A DNA stretch of 64,000 bases from Halictus rubicundus (taxonomy: Eukaryota; Arthropoda; Insecta; Hymenoptera; Halictidae), in assembly GCF_050948215.1 (NCBI RefSeq), contig NW_027488564.1:930001-994000 (forward strand), written 5' to 3'. The position numbers were made by a program, and so were the translations under genes. The notes under the pieces were generated by a model. The model made no database searches. It had not been told where the DNA came from and was given only the letters and a program-made list of their open reading frames with translations. Of this stretch, positions 40,801-54,090 are shown piece after piece. Positions within the stretch are counted from its first letter, which is position 1. Each line of letters opens with the position of its first letter.

Positions 40801-43130
40801 CTATCCTATCCTCTATCCTATCCTATCCTCTATCCTCTATCCTATACTATCCTCTATCGTATCCTATCCTCTATCCTATCCTATCGTCTATCCTATCCTC
40901 TATCCTATCCTATCCTATCCTCAATCCTATCCTTTCCTGTATCCTATCCAATCCTGTATCCTATCCTGTCCTCTATACTATCCTATCCTCTATCCTATCC
41001 TATCCTCTATTCTATCTTATCCTCTATCCTATCCTATGATCTATCCTATCCTATCGTCTATCCTATCCTCTATCCTATCCTATTCCTCTATCCTATCCTA
41101 TCCTCTATCCTTTCCTATCCTCTATCCTATCCTATCCTCTATCCTATCCTATCCTCTATCCTATCAAATCCCCTACCCTATCCTCTGTCCTATCCTATCC
41201 TCTATCCTCTATCCTATCCTATCCTCTATCCTATCCTATCCTCTATCCTATCCTATCCTCTATCTTATCCTATCCTCTATCCTATCCTATCCTATCCTCT
41301 ATCCTATCAAATCCCCTATCCTATCCTCTATCCTATCCTATCCTGTATCCTATCCTATCCTCTATCCTATATCCTCTATTCTATCCTATCCTCTATCCTA
41401 TCCTATCCTCTATCGTATCCTGTCGTCTATCCTATCCTCTATCCTATCCTATCCTATCCTCCATCCTATCCTATCCTCAATCCTATCCTTTCCTGTATCC
41501 TATCCAATCCTGTATCCTATCCTGTCCTCTATACTATCCTATCCTCTATCCTAACCTATCCTCTATCTTGTCCTATCCTCTATCCTATCCTATCTTCTAT
41601 CCTATCCTATCCTCTATCCTATCCTATCCCCTATCCTATCCTCTGTCCTATCATATCCTCTATCCTATCCTATCCTCTATCCTATCAAATCCCCTACCCT
41701 ATCCTCTGTCCTATCCTATCCTCTATCCTATCCTATTCTCTATCCTATCCTATCCTCTATCCTATCCTATCCTCTATCCTCTATCCTATACTATCCTCTA
41801 TCCTATCCTATCCTCTATCCTATCCTATCCTCTATCCTCTATCCTATCCTATCCTCTATCCTATCTTATCCTCTATCCTATCCTATCCTCTATCCTATCC
41901 TATCTTCTATAATATCCTATCCTCTATCCTATCCTATCCTCTATCCTCTATCCTCTATCCTATCCTATCCTCTAACCTATCCTATCCTCTATCCTATCCT
42001 GTCGTCTATCCTATCCTCTATCCTATCCTATCCTGTATCCTATCCTATCCTCTATCCTCTATCCTATCCTATCCTCTATCCTATCCTATCCTCTACCCTA
42101 TCCTGTCGTCTATCCTATCCTCTATCCTATCCTATCCTCTATCCTATCCTATCCTCTATCCTCTATCCTATACTATCCTCTATCGTATCCTATCCTCTAT
42201 CCTATCCTATCGTCTATCCTATCCTCTATCCTATCCTATCCTATCCTCAATCCTATCCTTTCCTGTATCCTATCCAATCCTGTATCCTATCCTGTCCTCT
42301 ATACTATCCTATCCTCTATCCTATCCTATCCTCTATTCTATCTTATCCTCTATGATATACTATGATCTATCCTATCCTATCGTCTATCCTATCCTCTATC
42401 CTATCCTATTCCTCTATCCTATCCTATCCTCTATCCTTTCCTATCCTCTATCCTATCCTATCCTCTATCCTATCCTATCCTCTATCCTATCAAATCCCCT
42501 ACCCTATCCTCTGTCCTATCCTATCCTCTATCCTCTATCCTATCCTATCCTCTATCCTATCCTATCCTCTATCCTATCCTATCCTCTATCTTATCCTATC
42601 CTCTATCCAATCCTATCCTATCCTCTATCCTATCAAATCCCCTATCCTATCCTCTATCCTATCCTATCCTGTATCCTATCCTATCCTCTATCCTATATCC
42701 TCTATCCTATCCTATCCTCTATCCTATCCTATCCTCTATCGTATCCTGTCGTCTATCCTATCCTCTATCCTATCCTATCCTATCCTCCATCCTATCCTAT
42801 CCTCAATCCTATCCTTTCCTGTATCCTATCCAATCCTGTATCCTATCCTGTCCTCTATACTATCCTATCCTCTATCCTAACCTATCCTCTATCTTGTCCT
42901 ATCCTCTATCCTATCCTATCTTCTATCCTATCCTATCCTCTATCCTATCCTATCATCTATCCTCTATCCTATCCAATCCTCTATCCTATCCTATCCTCTA
43001 TCCTATCAAATCCCCTATCCTATCCTCTGTCCTATCATATCCTCTAACCTATCCTATCATCTATCCTATCCTATCCTCTATCCTATCCTATCGTCTATCC
43101 TATCCTCTATCCTATCCTATCCTCTATCCT
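37850..43130. repeat. Second copy of the 6.1-6.4 kb segmental duplication
   Basis: This is the downstream partner of 31.4-37.05 kb. Relative to that copy it has a 17-bp duplication near 39430-39450, lacks about 0.3 kb around 39.5-39.9 kb, and lacks 51 bp near 41.66 kb. The rare strings TATATTATAC, CATTCCGTCC and CTATGATATACTATG (36275 and 42351) occur in both copies. Both edges are approximate. Confidence 0.82.
38248..38282. repeat. Pure pentamer run, (TATCC)7
   Basis: Seven consecutive TATCC units, the duplicated counterpart of 31842-31876 at an offset of 6406 bp. Confidence 0.93.
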
Positions 43131-46100
43131 ATCCTATCCTCTATCCTATCAAATCCCCTATCCTATCCTCTATCCTATCCTATCATCTATCCTCAATCCT
43201 ATCCAATCCTCTATCCTATCCTATCCTCTATCCTATCAAATCCCCTATCCTATCCTCTGTCCTATCCTATCCTCTATCCTATCCTATCCTCTATCCTATC
43301 GTATCCTCTATCCTATCCTATCGTCTATCCTATCCTCTATCCTATCCTATCCTCTATCCTATCCTATCCTCTATCCTATCCTATCTTCTATCCTATCCTA
43401 TCCTCTATCCTATCAAATCCCCTACCCTATCCTCTGTCCTATCCTATCCTCTATCCTATCCTCTATCCTATCAAATCCCCTACCCTATCCTCTGTCCTAT
43501 CCTATCCTCTATCCTATCCTATCCTCTATCCTATCCTATCCTCTATCCTATCCTATCCTCTATCCTATCCTATCCTCTATCCTATCCTATCCTCTATCCT
43601 ATCCTATCCTCTATCCTCTATCCTATACTATCCTCTATCCTATCCTATCCTCTATCCTATCCTATCGTCTATCCTATCCTCTATCCTATCCTATCCTCTA
43701 TCCTATCAAATCCCCTACCCTATCCTCTGTCCTATCCTATCCTCTATCCTCTATCCTATCCTATCCTCTATCCTATCCTATCCTCTATCCTATCCTATCC
43801 TCTATCTTATCCTATCCTCTATCCTATCCTATCCTCTATCCTATCCTATACTCTATCCTATCAAATCCCCTATCCTATCCTCTATCCTATCCTATCCTGT
43901 ATCCTATCCTATCCTCTATCCTCTATCCTCTATCCTATCCTATCCTCTATCCTATCCTATCCTCTATCCTATCCTGTCGTCTATCCTATCCTCTATCCTA
44001 TCCTATCCTATCCTCCATCCTATCCTATCCTTAATCCTATCCTTTCCTGTATCCTATCCAATCCTGTATCCTATCCTGACCTCTATACTATCCTATCCTC
44101 TATCCTAACCTATCCTCTATCTTATCCAATCCTCTATCCTATCCTATCCTCTATCGTATCAAATCCCCTATCCTATCCTCTGTCCTATCATATCCTCTAT
44201 CCTATCCTATCATCTATCCTATCCTATCCTCTATCCTATCCTATCGTCTATCCTATCCTCTATCCTATCTTATCCTCTATCCTATCCTATCCTCTATCCT
44301 ATCCTATCTTCTATCCTATCCTATCCTCTATCCTATCAAATCCCCTACCCTATCCTCTGTCCTATCCTATCCTCTATCCTATCCTATCCTCTATCCTATC
44401 CTATCCTCTATCCTCTATCCTATACTATCCTCTATCCTATCCTATCCTCTAACCTATCCTATCTTGTATCCTATCCTATCCTCTATCCTATCAAATCCCC
44501 TACCCTGTCCTCTGTCCTATCCTATCCTCTATCCTATCCTCTATCCTATCCTCTATCCTCTATCCTATCCTATCCTTTATACTATATTATCGTCTATCCT
44601 ATCCTCTATCCTATCCTATCCTCAATCCTATCCTTTCCTGTATCCTATCCAATCCTGTATCCTATCCTGTCCTCTATTCTATCCTACGTTCTATCCTATC
44701 CTATCCTCTATCCTATCCTATTCTCTAGCCTATCCTATGCTCTATCCTATCCTATCGTCTATCCTATCTTCTATCCTATCCTATCAAATCCCCTATCCTA
44801 TCCTCTGTCCTATCCCATCCTCTATCCTTTCCTATCCTCTATCCTATCCTCTATCCTATCCTATCCTCTATCCTATCCTTTCCTCTATCCTATCCTATCT
44901 TCTATCCTATCCTATCCTCTATCCTATCAAATCCCCTACCCTATCCTCTGTCCTATCCTATCCTCTATCCTATCCTCTATCCTATCCTCTATCCTCTATC
45001 CTATCCTATCCTCTATACTATCCTATCGTCTATCCTATCCTCTATCCTATCCTATCCTCAATCCTATCCTTTCCTGTATCCTATCCAATCCTGTATCCTA
45101 TCCTGTCCTCTATTCTATCCTACGTTCTATCCTATCCTATCCTCTATCCTATCCTATTCTCTATCCTATCCTATGCTCTATCCTATCCTATCGTCTATCC
45201 TATCTTCTATCCTATCCTATCAAATCCCCTATCCTATCCTCTGTCCTATCCTATCCTCTATCCTTTCCAATCCTCTATCCTATCCTTTCCTCTATCCTAT
45301 CCTATCTTCTATCCTATCCTATCCTCTATCCTATCAAATCCCCTACCCTATCCTATCCTCTTTCCTATCAAATCCCCTACCCTATCCTCTGTCCTATCCT
45401 ATCCTCTATCCTATCCTCTATCCTATCCTCTATCCTCTATCCTATCCTATCCTCTATACTATCCTATCGTCTATCCTATCCTCTATCCTATCCTATCCTC
45501 AATCCTATCCTTTCCTGTATCCTATCCAATCCTGTATCCTATCCTGTCCTCTATTCTATCCTACGTTCTATCCTATCCTATCCTCTATCCTATCCTATTC
45601 TCTATCCTATCCTATGCTCTATCCTATCCTATCGTCTATCCTATCTTCTATCCTATCCTATCAAATCCCCTATCCTATCCTCTGTCCTATCCTATCCTCT
45701 ATCCTTTCCTATCCTCTATCCTATCCTCTATCCTATCCTATCCTCTATCCTATCTTATCCTCTATCCTATCCTATCCTCTATCCTATCCTATCATCTATC
45801 CTCTATCCTATCCTATCTTCTATCCTATCCTATCATCTATCCTATCAAATCCCCTATCCTATCCTCTATCCTATCCTATCATCTATCCTCTATCCTATCC
45901 AATCCTCTATCCTATCCTATCCTCTATCCTATCAAATCCCCTGTCCTATCCTCTGTCCTATCCTATCCTCTATCCTATCCTATCCTCTATCCTATGCTAT
46001 CCTCTATCCTATCCTATCCTCTATCCTATCCTATCCTCTATCCTATCCTATCCTATCCTATCCTATCCTCAATCCTATCCTTTCCTGTATCCTATCCAAT

Positions 46101-49100
46101 CCTGTATCCTATCCTGTCCTCTATACTATCCTATCCTCTATCCTATCCTATCCTCTATTCTATCTTATCCTCTATCCTATCCTATGATCTATCCTATCCT
46201 ATCGTCTATCCTATCCTCTATCCTATCCTATTCCTCTATCCTATCCTATCCTCTATCCTATCCTATCCTCTATCCTATCCTATCCTCTATCCTATCCTAT
46301 CCTCTATCCTATCCTATCCTCTATCCTATCCTATCCTCTATCCTATCAAATCCCCTACCCTATCCTCTGTCCTATCCTATCCTCTATCCTCTATCCTATC
46401 CTATCCTCTATCCTATCCTATCCTCTATCCTATCAAATCCCCTATCCTATCCTCTGTCCTATCCTATCCTCTATCCTATCCTCTATCCTATCCTATCCTC
46501 TATCCTATCCTATCCTCCATCCTATCCTATCCTCAATCCTATGCTTTCCTGTATCCTATCCAATCCTGTATCCTATCCTGTCCTCTATACTATCCTATCC
46601 TCTATCCTATCCTATCCTCTATTCTATCTTATCCTCTAACCTATCCTATGATCTATCCTATCCTATCGTCTATGCTATCCTCTATCCTATCCTATTCCTC
46701 TATCCTATCCTATCCTCTATCCTATACTATCCTCTATTCTATCCTATCCTCTATCCTATCCTATCCTCTATCCTATCCTATCCTCTATCCTATCAAATCC
46801 CCTATCCTATCCTCTATCCTATCCTATCATCTATCCTCAATCCTATCCAATCCTCTATCCTATCCTATCCTCTATCCTATCAAATCCCCTATCCTATCCT
46901 CTGTCCTATCCTATCCTCTATCCTATCCTACCCTCTATCCTATCGTATCCTCTATCCTATCCTATCCTCTATCCTATCCTATCCTCTATCCTATCCTATC
47001 TTCTATCCTATCCTATCCTCTATCCTATCAAATCCCCTACCCTATCCTCTGTCCTATCCTATCCTGTATCCTATCCTCTATCCTCTATCCTATCCTATCC
47101 TCTATACTATCCTATCCTCTATCCTATCAAATCCCCTACCCTATCCTCTGTCCTATCCTATCCTCTATCCTATCCTATCCTCTATCCTATCCTATCCTCT
47201 ATCCTATCCTATCCTCTATCCTATCCTATCCTCTATCCTATCCTATCCTCTATCCTATCCTATCCTCTATCCTCTATCCTATACTATCCTCTATCCTATC
47301 CTATCCTCTATCCTATCCTATCGTCTATCCTATCCTCTATCCTATCCTATCCTCTATCCTATCCTATCCTATCCTCAATCCTATCCTTTCCTGTATCCTA
47401 TCCAATCCTGTATCCTATCGTGTCCTCTATACTATCCTATCCTCTATCCTATCCTATCCTCTATTCTATCTTATCCTCTATCCTATCCTATGATCTATCC
47501 TATCCTATCGTCTATCCTATCCTCTATCCTATCCTATTCCTCTATCCTATCCTATCCTATCCTCTATCCTATACTATCCTCTATCGTATCCTATCCTCTA
47601 TCCTATCCTATCGTCTATCCTATCCTCTATCCTATCCTATTCCTCTATCCTATCCTATCCTCTATCCTATCCTATGCTCTATCCTATCCTATCGTCTATC
47701 CTATCTTCTATCCTATCCTATCAAATCCCCTATCCTATCCTCTGTCCTATCCTATCCTCTATCCTTTCCTATCCTCTATCCTATCCTCTATCCTATCCTA
47801 TCCTCTATCCTATCTTATCCTCTATCCTATCCTATCCTCTATCCTATCCTATCATCTATCCTCTATCCTATCCTATCTTCTATCCTATCCTATCATCTAT
47901 CCTATCAAATCCCCTATCCTATCCTCTATCCTATCCTATCATCTATCCTCTATCCTATCCAATCCTCTATCCTATCCTATCCTCTATCCTATCAAATCCC
48001 CTGTCCTATCCTCTGTCCTATCCTATCCTCTATCCTATCCTATCCTCTATCCTATCCTATCCTCTATCCTATCCTATCCTCTATCCTATCCTATCCTATC
48101 CTCTATCCTATCCTATCTTCTATCCTATCCTATCCTCTATCCTATCAAATCCCCTACCCTATCCTCTGTCCTATCCTATCCTCTATCCTATCCTATCCTC
48201 TATCCTATCCTATCCTATCCTCAATCCTATCCTTTCCTGTATCCTATCCAATCCTGTATCCTATCCTGTCCTCTATACTATCCTATCCTCTATCCTATCC
48301 TATCCTCTATTCTATCTTATCCTCTATCCTATCCTATGATCTATCCTATCCTATCGTCTATCCTATCCTCTATCCTATCCTATTCCTCTATCCTATCCTA
48401 TCCTCTATCCTATCCTATCCTCTATCCTATCCTATCCTCTATCCTATCCTATCCTCTATCCTATCCTATCCTCTATCCTATCCTATCCTCTATCCTATCC
48501 TATCCTCTATCCTATCCTATCCTCTATCCTATCAAATCCCCTACCCTATCCTCTGTCCTATCCTCTATCCTATCCTCTATCCTCTATCCTATCCTATCCT
48601 CTATCCTATCCTATCCTCTATCCTATCAAATCCCCTATCCTATCCTCTGTCCTATCCTATCCTCTATCCTATCCTCTATCCTATCCTATCCTCTATCCTA
48701 TCCTATCCTCCATCCTATCCTATCCTCAATCCTATGCTTTCCTGTATCCTATCCAATCCTGTATCCTATCCTGTCCTCTATACTATCCTATCCTCTATCC
48801 TATCCTATCCTCTATTCTATCTTATCCTCTATACTATCCTATCCTCTATCCTATCAAATCCCCTACCCTATCCTCTGTCCTATCCTATCCTCTATCCTAT
48901 CCTATCCTCTATCCTATCCTATCCTCTATCCTATCCTATCCTCTATCCTATCCTATCCTCTATCCTATCCTATCCTCTATCCTATCCTATCCTCTATCCT
49001 ATCCTATCCTCTATCCTATCCTATCCTCTATCCTCTATCCTATACTATCCTCTATCCTATCCTATCCTCTATCCTATCCTATCGTCTATCCTATCCTCTA

Positions 49101-49940
49101 TCCTATCCTATCCTCTATCCTATCCTATCCTATCCTCAATCCTATCCTTTCCTGTATCCTATCCAATCCTGTATCCTATCGTGTCCTCTATACTATCCTA
49201 TCCTCTATCCTATCCTATCCTCTATTCTATCTTATCCTCTATCCTATCCTATGATCTATCCTATCCTATCGTCTATCCTATCCTCTATCCTATCCTCTAT
49301 CCTATCCTATTCCTCTATCCTATCCTATCCTATCCTCTATCCTATCCTATCCTCTATCCTATCCTATCCTCTATCCTATCAAATCCCCTACCCTATCCTC
49401 TGTCCTATCCTATCCTCTATCCTCTATCCTATCCTATCCTCTATCCTATCCTATCCTCTATCCTATCCTATATTCTATCTTATCCTATCCTCTATCCTAT
49501 CCTATCCTCTATCCTATCCTATACTCTATCCTATCAAATCCCCTATCCTATCCTCTATCCTATCCTATCCTGTATCCTATCCTATCCTCTATCCTCTATC
49601 CTCTATCCTATCCTATCCTCTATCCTATCCTATCCTCTATCCTATCCTATCCTCTATCCTATCCTATCCTCTATCCTATCAAATCCCCTACCCTATCCTC
49701 TGTCCTATCCTATCCTCTATCCTCTATCCTATCCTATCCTCTATCCTATCCTATCCTCTATCCTAACCTATCCTCTATCTTATCCTATCCTCTATCCTAT
49801 CCTATCCTCTATCCTATCCTATACTCTATCCTATCAAATCCCCTATCCTATCCTCTATCCTATCCTATCCTGTATCCTATCCTATCCTCTATCCTCTATA
49901 CTCTATCCTATCCTATCCTCTATCCTATCCTATCCTCTAT
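43131..49940. repeat. Satellite stretch with mixed marker blocks
   Basis: Ordinary array between the two large duplications. It holds three closely spaced TACGTTC blocks (near 44688, 45122 and 45563), ATGATC blocks near 46648, 47490, 48338 and 49250, and two TATCGTGTCC variants (47416 and 49177). Its CTGACCTCTATAC variant (44088) is shared with 27662, 50050 and 54197. I see no unique sequence, gene or other element here. Confidence 0.8.
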
Positions 49941-52900
49941 CCTATCCTGTCGTCTATCCTATCCTCTATCCTATCCTATCCTATCCTCCATCCTATCCTA
50001 TCCTTAATCCTATCCTTTCCTGTATCCTATCCAATCCTGTATCCTATCCTGACCTCTATACTATCCTATCCTCTATCCTAACCTATCCTCTATCTTATCC
50101 TATCCTCTATCCTATCCTATCTTCTAGACTATCCTATCCTCTATCCTATCCTATCCCCTATCCTATCCTCTATCCTATCATCTATCCTCTATCCTATCCT
50201 ATCTTCTATCCTATCCTATCCTCTATCCTATCAAATCCCCTATCCTATCCTCTATCCTATCCTATCATCTATCCTCTATCCTATCCAATCCTCTATCCTA
50301 TCCTATCCTCTATCCTATCAAATCCCCTATCCTATCCTCTGTCCTATCATATCCTCTATCCTATCCTATCATCTATCCTATCCTATCCTCTATCCTATCC
50401 TATCGTCTATCCTATCCTCTATCCTATCTTATCCTCTATCCTATCCTATCCTCTATACTATCCTATCTTCTATCCTATCCTATCCTCTATCCTATCAAAT
50501 CCCCTACCCTATCCTCTGTCCTATCCTATCCTCTATCCTATCCTATCCTCTATCCTATCCTATCCTCTATCCTCTATCCTATACTATCCTCTATCCTATC
50601 CTATCCTCTAACCTATCCTATCTTCTATCCTATCCTATCCTCTATCCTATCAAATCCCCTACCCTATCCTCTGTCCTATCCTATCCTCTATCCTATCCTC
50701 TATCCTATCCTCTATCCTCTATCCTATCCTATCCTCTATACTATATTATCGTCTATCCTATCCTCTATCCTATCCTATCCTCAATCCTATCCTTTCCTGT
50801 ATCCTATCCAATCCTGTATCCTACCCTGTCCTCTATTCTATCCTACGTTCTATCCTATCCTATCCTCTATCCTATCCTATTCTCTAGCCTATCCTATGCT
50901 CTATCCTATCCTATCGTCTATCCTATCTTCTATCCTATCCTATCAAATCCCCTATCCTATCCTCTGTCCTATCCTATCCTCTATCCTTTCCTATCCTCTA
51001 TCCTATCCTCTATCCTATCCTATCCTCTATCCTATCCTTTCCTCTATCCTATCCTATCTTCTATCCTATCCTATCCTCTATCCTATCAAATCCCCTACAC
51101 TATCCTCTGTCCTATCCTATCCTCTATCCTATCCTATCATCTATCCTCTATCCTATCCTATCATCTATCCTATCTTATCCTCTATCCTATCCTATCCTCT
51201 ATCCTATCCTATCCTCTATCCTATCAAATCCCCTATCCTATCCTCTATCCTATCCTATCATCTATCCTCAATCCTATCCAATCCTCTATCCTATCCTATC
51301 CTCTATCCTATCAAATCCCCTATCCTATCCTCTGTCGTATCCTATCCTCTATCCTATCCTATCCTCTATCCTATCGTATCCTCTATCCTATCCTATCGTC
51401 TATCCTATCCTCTATCCTATCCTATCCTCTATCCTATCCTATCCTCTATCCTATCCTATCCTCTATCCTATCCTATCTTCTATCCTATCCTATCCTCTAT
51501 CCTAACAAATCCCCTACCCTATCCTCTGTCCTATCCTATCCTCTATCCTATCCTCTATCCTATCCTCTATCCTCTATCCTATCCTATCCTCTATACTATC
51601 CTATCGTCTATCCTATCCTCTATCCTATCCTATCCTCAATCCTATCCTTTCCTGTATCCTATCCAATCCTGTATCCTATCCTGTCCTCTATTCTATCCTA
51701 CGTTCTATCCTATCCTATCCTCTATCCTATCCTATTCTCTATCCTATCCTATGCTCTATCCTATCCTATCGTCTATCCTATCTTCTATCCTATCCTATCA
51801 AATCCCCTATCCTATCCTCTGTCCTATCCTATCCTCTATCCTTTCCTATCCTCTATCCTATCCTCTATCCTATCCTATCCTCTATCCTATCCTTTCCTCT
51901 ATCCTATCCTATCTTCTATCCTATCCTATCCTCTATCCTATCAAATCCCCTACCCTATCCTCTGTCCTATCCTATCCTCTATCCTATCCTATCATCTATC
52001 CTCTATCCTATCCTATCCTCTATCCTATCTTATCCTCTATCCTATCCTATCCTCTATCCTATCCTATCATCTATCCTCTATCCTATCCTATCTTCTATCC
52101 TATCCTATCATCTATCCTATCAAATCCCCTATCCTATCCTCTATCCTATCCTATCATCTATCCTCTATCCTATCCAATCCTCTATCCTATCCTATCCTCT
52201 ATCCTATCAAATCCCCTGTCCTATCCTCTGTCCTATCCTATCCTCTATCCTATCCTATCCTCTATCCTATCCTATCCTCTATCCTATCCTATCCTCTATC
52301 CTATCCTATCCTCTATCCTATCCTATCTTCTATCCTATCCTATCCTCTATCCTATCAAATCCCCTACCCTATCCTCTGTCCTATCCTATCCTCTATCCTA
52401 TCCTATCCTCTATCCTATCCTATCCTATCCTCAATCCTATCCTTTCCTGTATCCTATCCAATCCTGTATCCTATCCTGTCCTCTATACTATCCTATCCTC
52501 TATTCTATCTTATCCTCTATCCTATCCTATGATCTATCCTATCCTATCGTCTATCCTATCCTCTATCCTATCCTATTCCTCTATCCTATCCTATCCTCTA
52601 TCCTATCCTATCCTCTATCCTATCCTATCCTCTATCCTATCCTATCCTCTATCCTATCAAATCCCCTACCCTATCCTCTGTCCTATCCTATCCTCTATCC
52701 TCTATCCTATCCTATCCTCTATCCTATCCTATCCTGTCCTCTATCCTATCCTATCCTATATCCTATCCTATCCTCTATCCTATCCCATCTTCTATCCTAT
52801 CCTATCCTCTATCCTATCAAATCCCCTACCCTATTCTCTGTCCAATCCTATCCTCTATCCTATCCTATCCTCTATCCTATCTTATCCTCTATCCTATCCT

Positions 52901-54090
52901 ATCCTCTATCCCATCCTATTCCTCTATCCTATCCTATCCTCTATCCTATCCTATCCTATATCCTATCCTATCCTATCCTCTATCCTATCCTATCCTCTAT
53001 CCTATCCTATCCTCTATCCTATCCTATCCTCTATCCTATCCTATCTTTTATCCTACCTTATCATCTATCCTATCAAATCCCCTATCCTATCCTCTATCCT
53101 ATCCTATCCTCTATCCTATCCTATCCTCCATCCTATCCTATCCCCAATCCTATCCTTTCCTGTATCCTATCCAATCCTGTATCCTATCCTGTCCTCTATC
53201 CTATCCTATCCTCTATCCTATCCTATCCTCTATCCAATCCTATCTTCTATCCTATCCTATCCTCTATCCTATCAAATCGACTACCCTATTCTCTGTCAAA
53301 TCCTATCCTCTATCCTATCCTATCCTCTATCCTATCCTATCCACTATCCAATCCTATCCTCTATCCTCTATCCTATCCTATCCTCTATCTTCTATCCTAT
53401 CCTATCCTCAATCCTATCCTTTCCTGTATCCTATCCAATCCTGTATCCTATCCTGTCCTCTATCCTATCCTATCCTCCATCCTATCCTATGCTCTATCCT
53501 ATCCTATCGTCTATCCTATCCTCTATACTATCCTATTCCTCTATCCTATCCTATCCTCTATCCTATCCTATCCTATATCCTATCCTATCCTCTATGCTAT
53601 CCTATCCTCTATCCTATCCTATCCTCTATCCTATCCTATCTTTTATCCTACCTTATCATCTATCCTATCAAATCCCCTATCCTATCCTCTATCCTATCCT
53701 ATCCTCTATCCTATCCTATCGTCCATCCTATCCTATCCCCAATCCTATCCTTTCCTGTATCCTATCCAATCCTGTATCCTATCCTGTCCTCTATCCTATC
53801 CTATCCTCTATCCTATCCTATCCTCTATCCTATCAAATCCCCTACCCTATTCTCTGTCCAATCCTATCCTCTATCCTATCCTATCCTCTATCCTATCCTA
53901 TCCTATATCCTATCCTATCCTCTATGCTATCCTATCCTCTATCCTCTATCCTATCCTATCCTCTATCTTCTATCCTATCCTATCCTCTATCCTATCCTAT
54001 CGTCTATCCTATCCTCTATCCTATCCTATCCTCTATCCTATCCTATCCTCCATCCTATCCTATGCTCTATCCTATCCTATCGTCTATCCT
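49940..54090. repeat. First copy of a 4147-bp tandem segmental duplication
   Basis: Exact 4147-bp spacing links CTGTCGTC (CGT at 49951 and 54098), a CCTTAATCC variant (TTAA at 50004 and 54151), ATGCTC (50896 and 55043) and ATGATC (52529 and 56676). The first copy ends almost exactly where the second begins, so the two sit head to tail. Rare shared variants include TCTTTTATCCTACC (near 53043 and 57189) and AAATCGACTACCC (near 53275 and 57437). Copies differ by scattered substitutions and whole-monomer indels. Confidence 0.85.
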
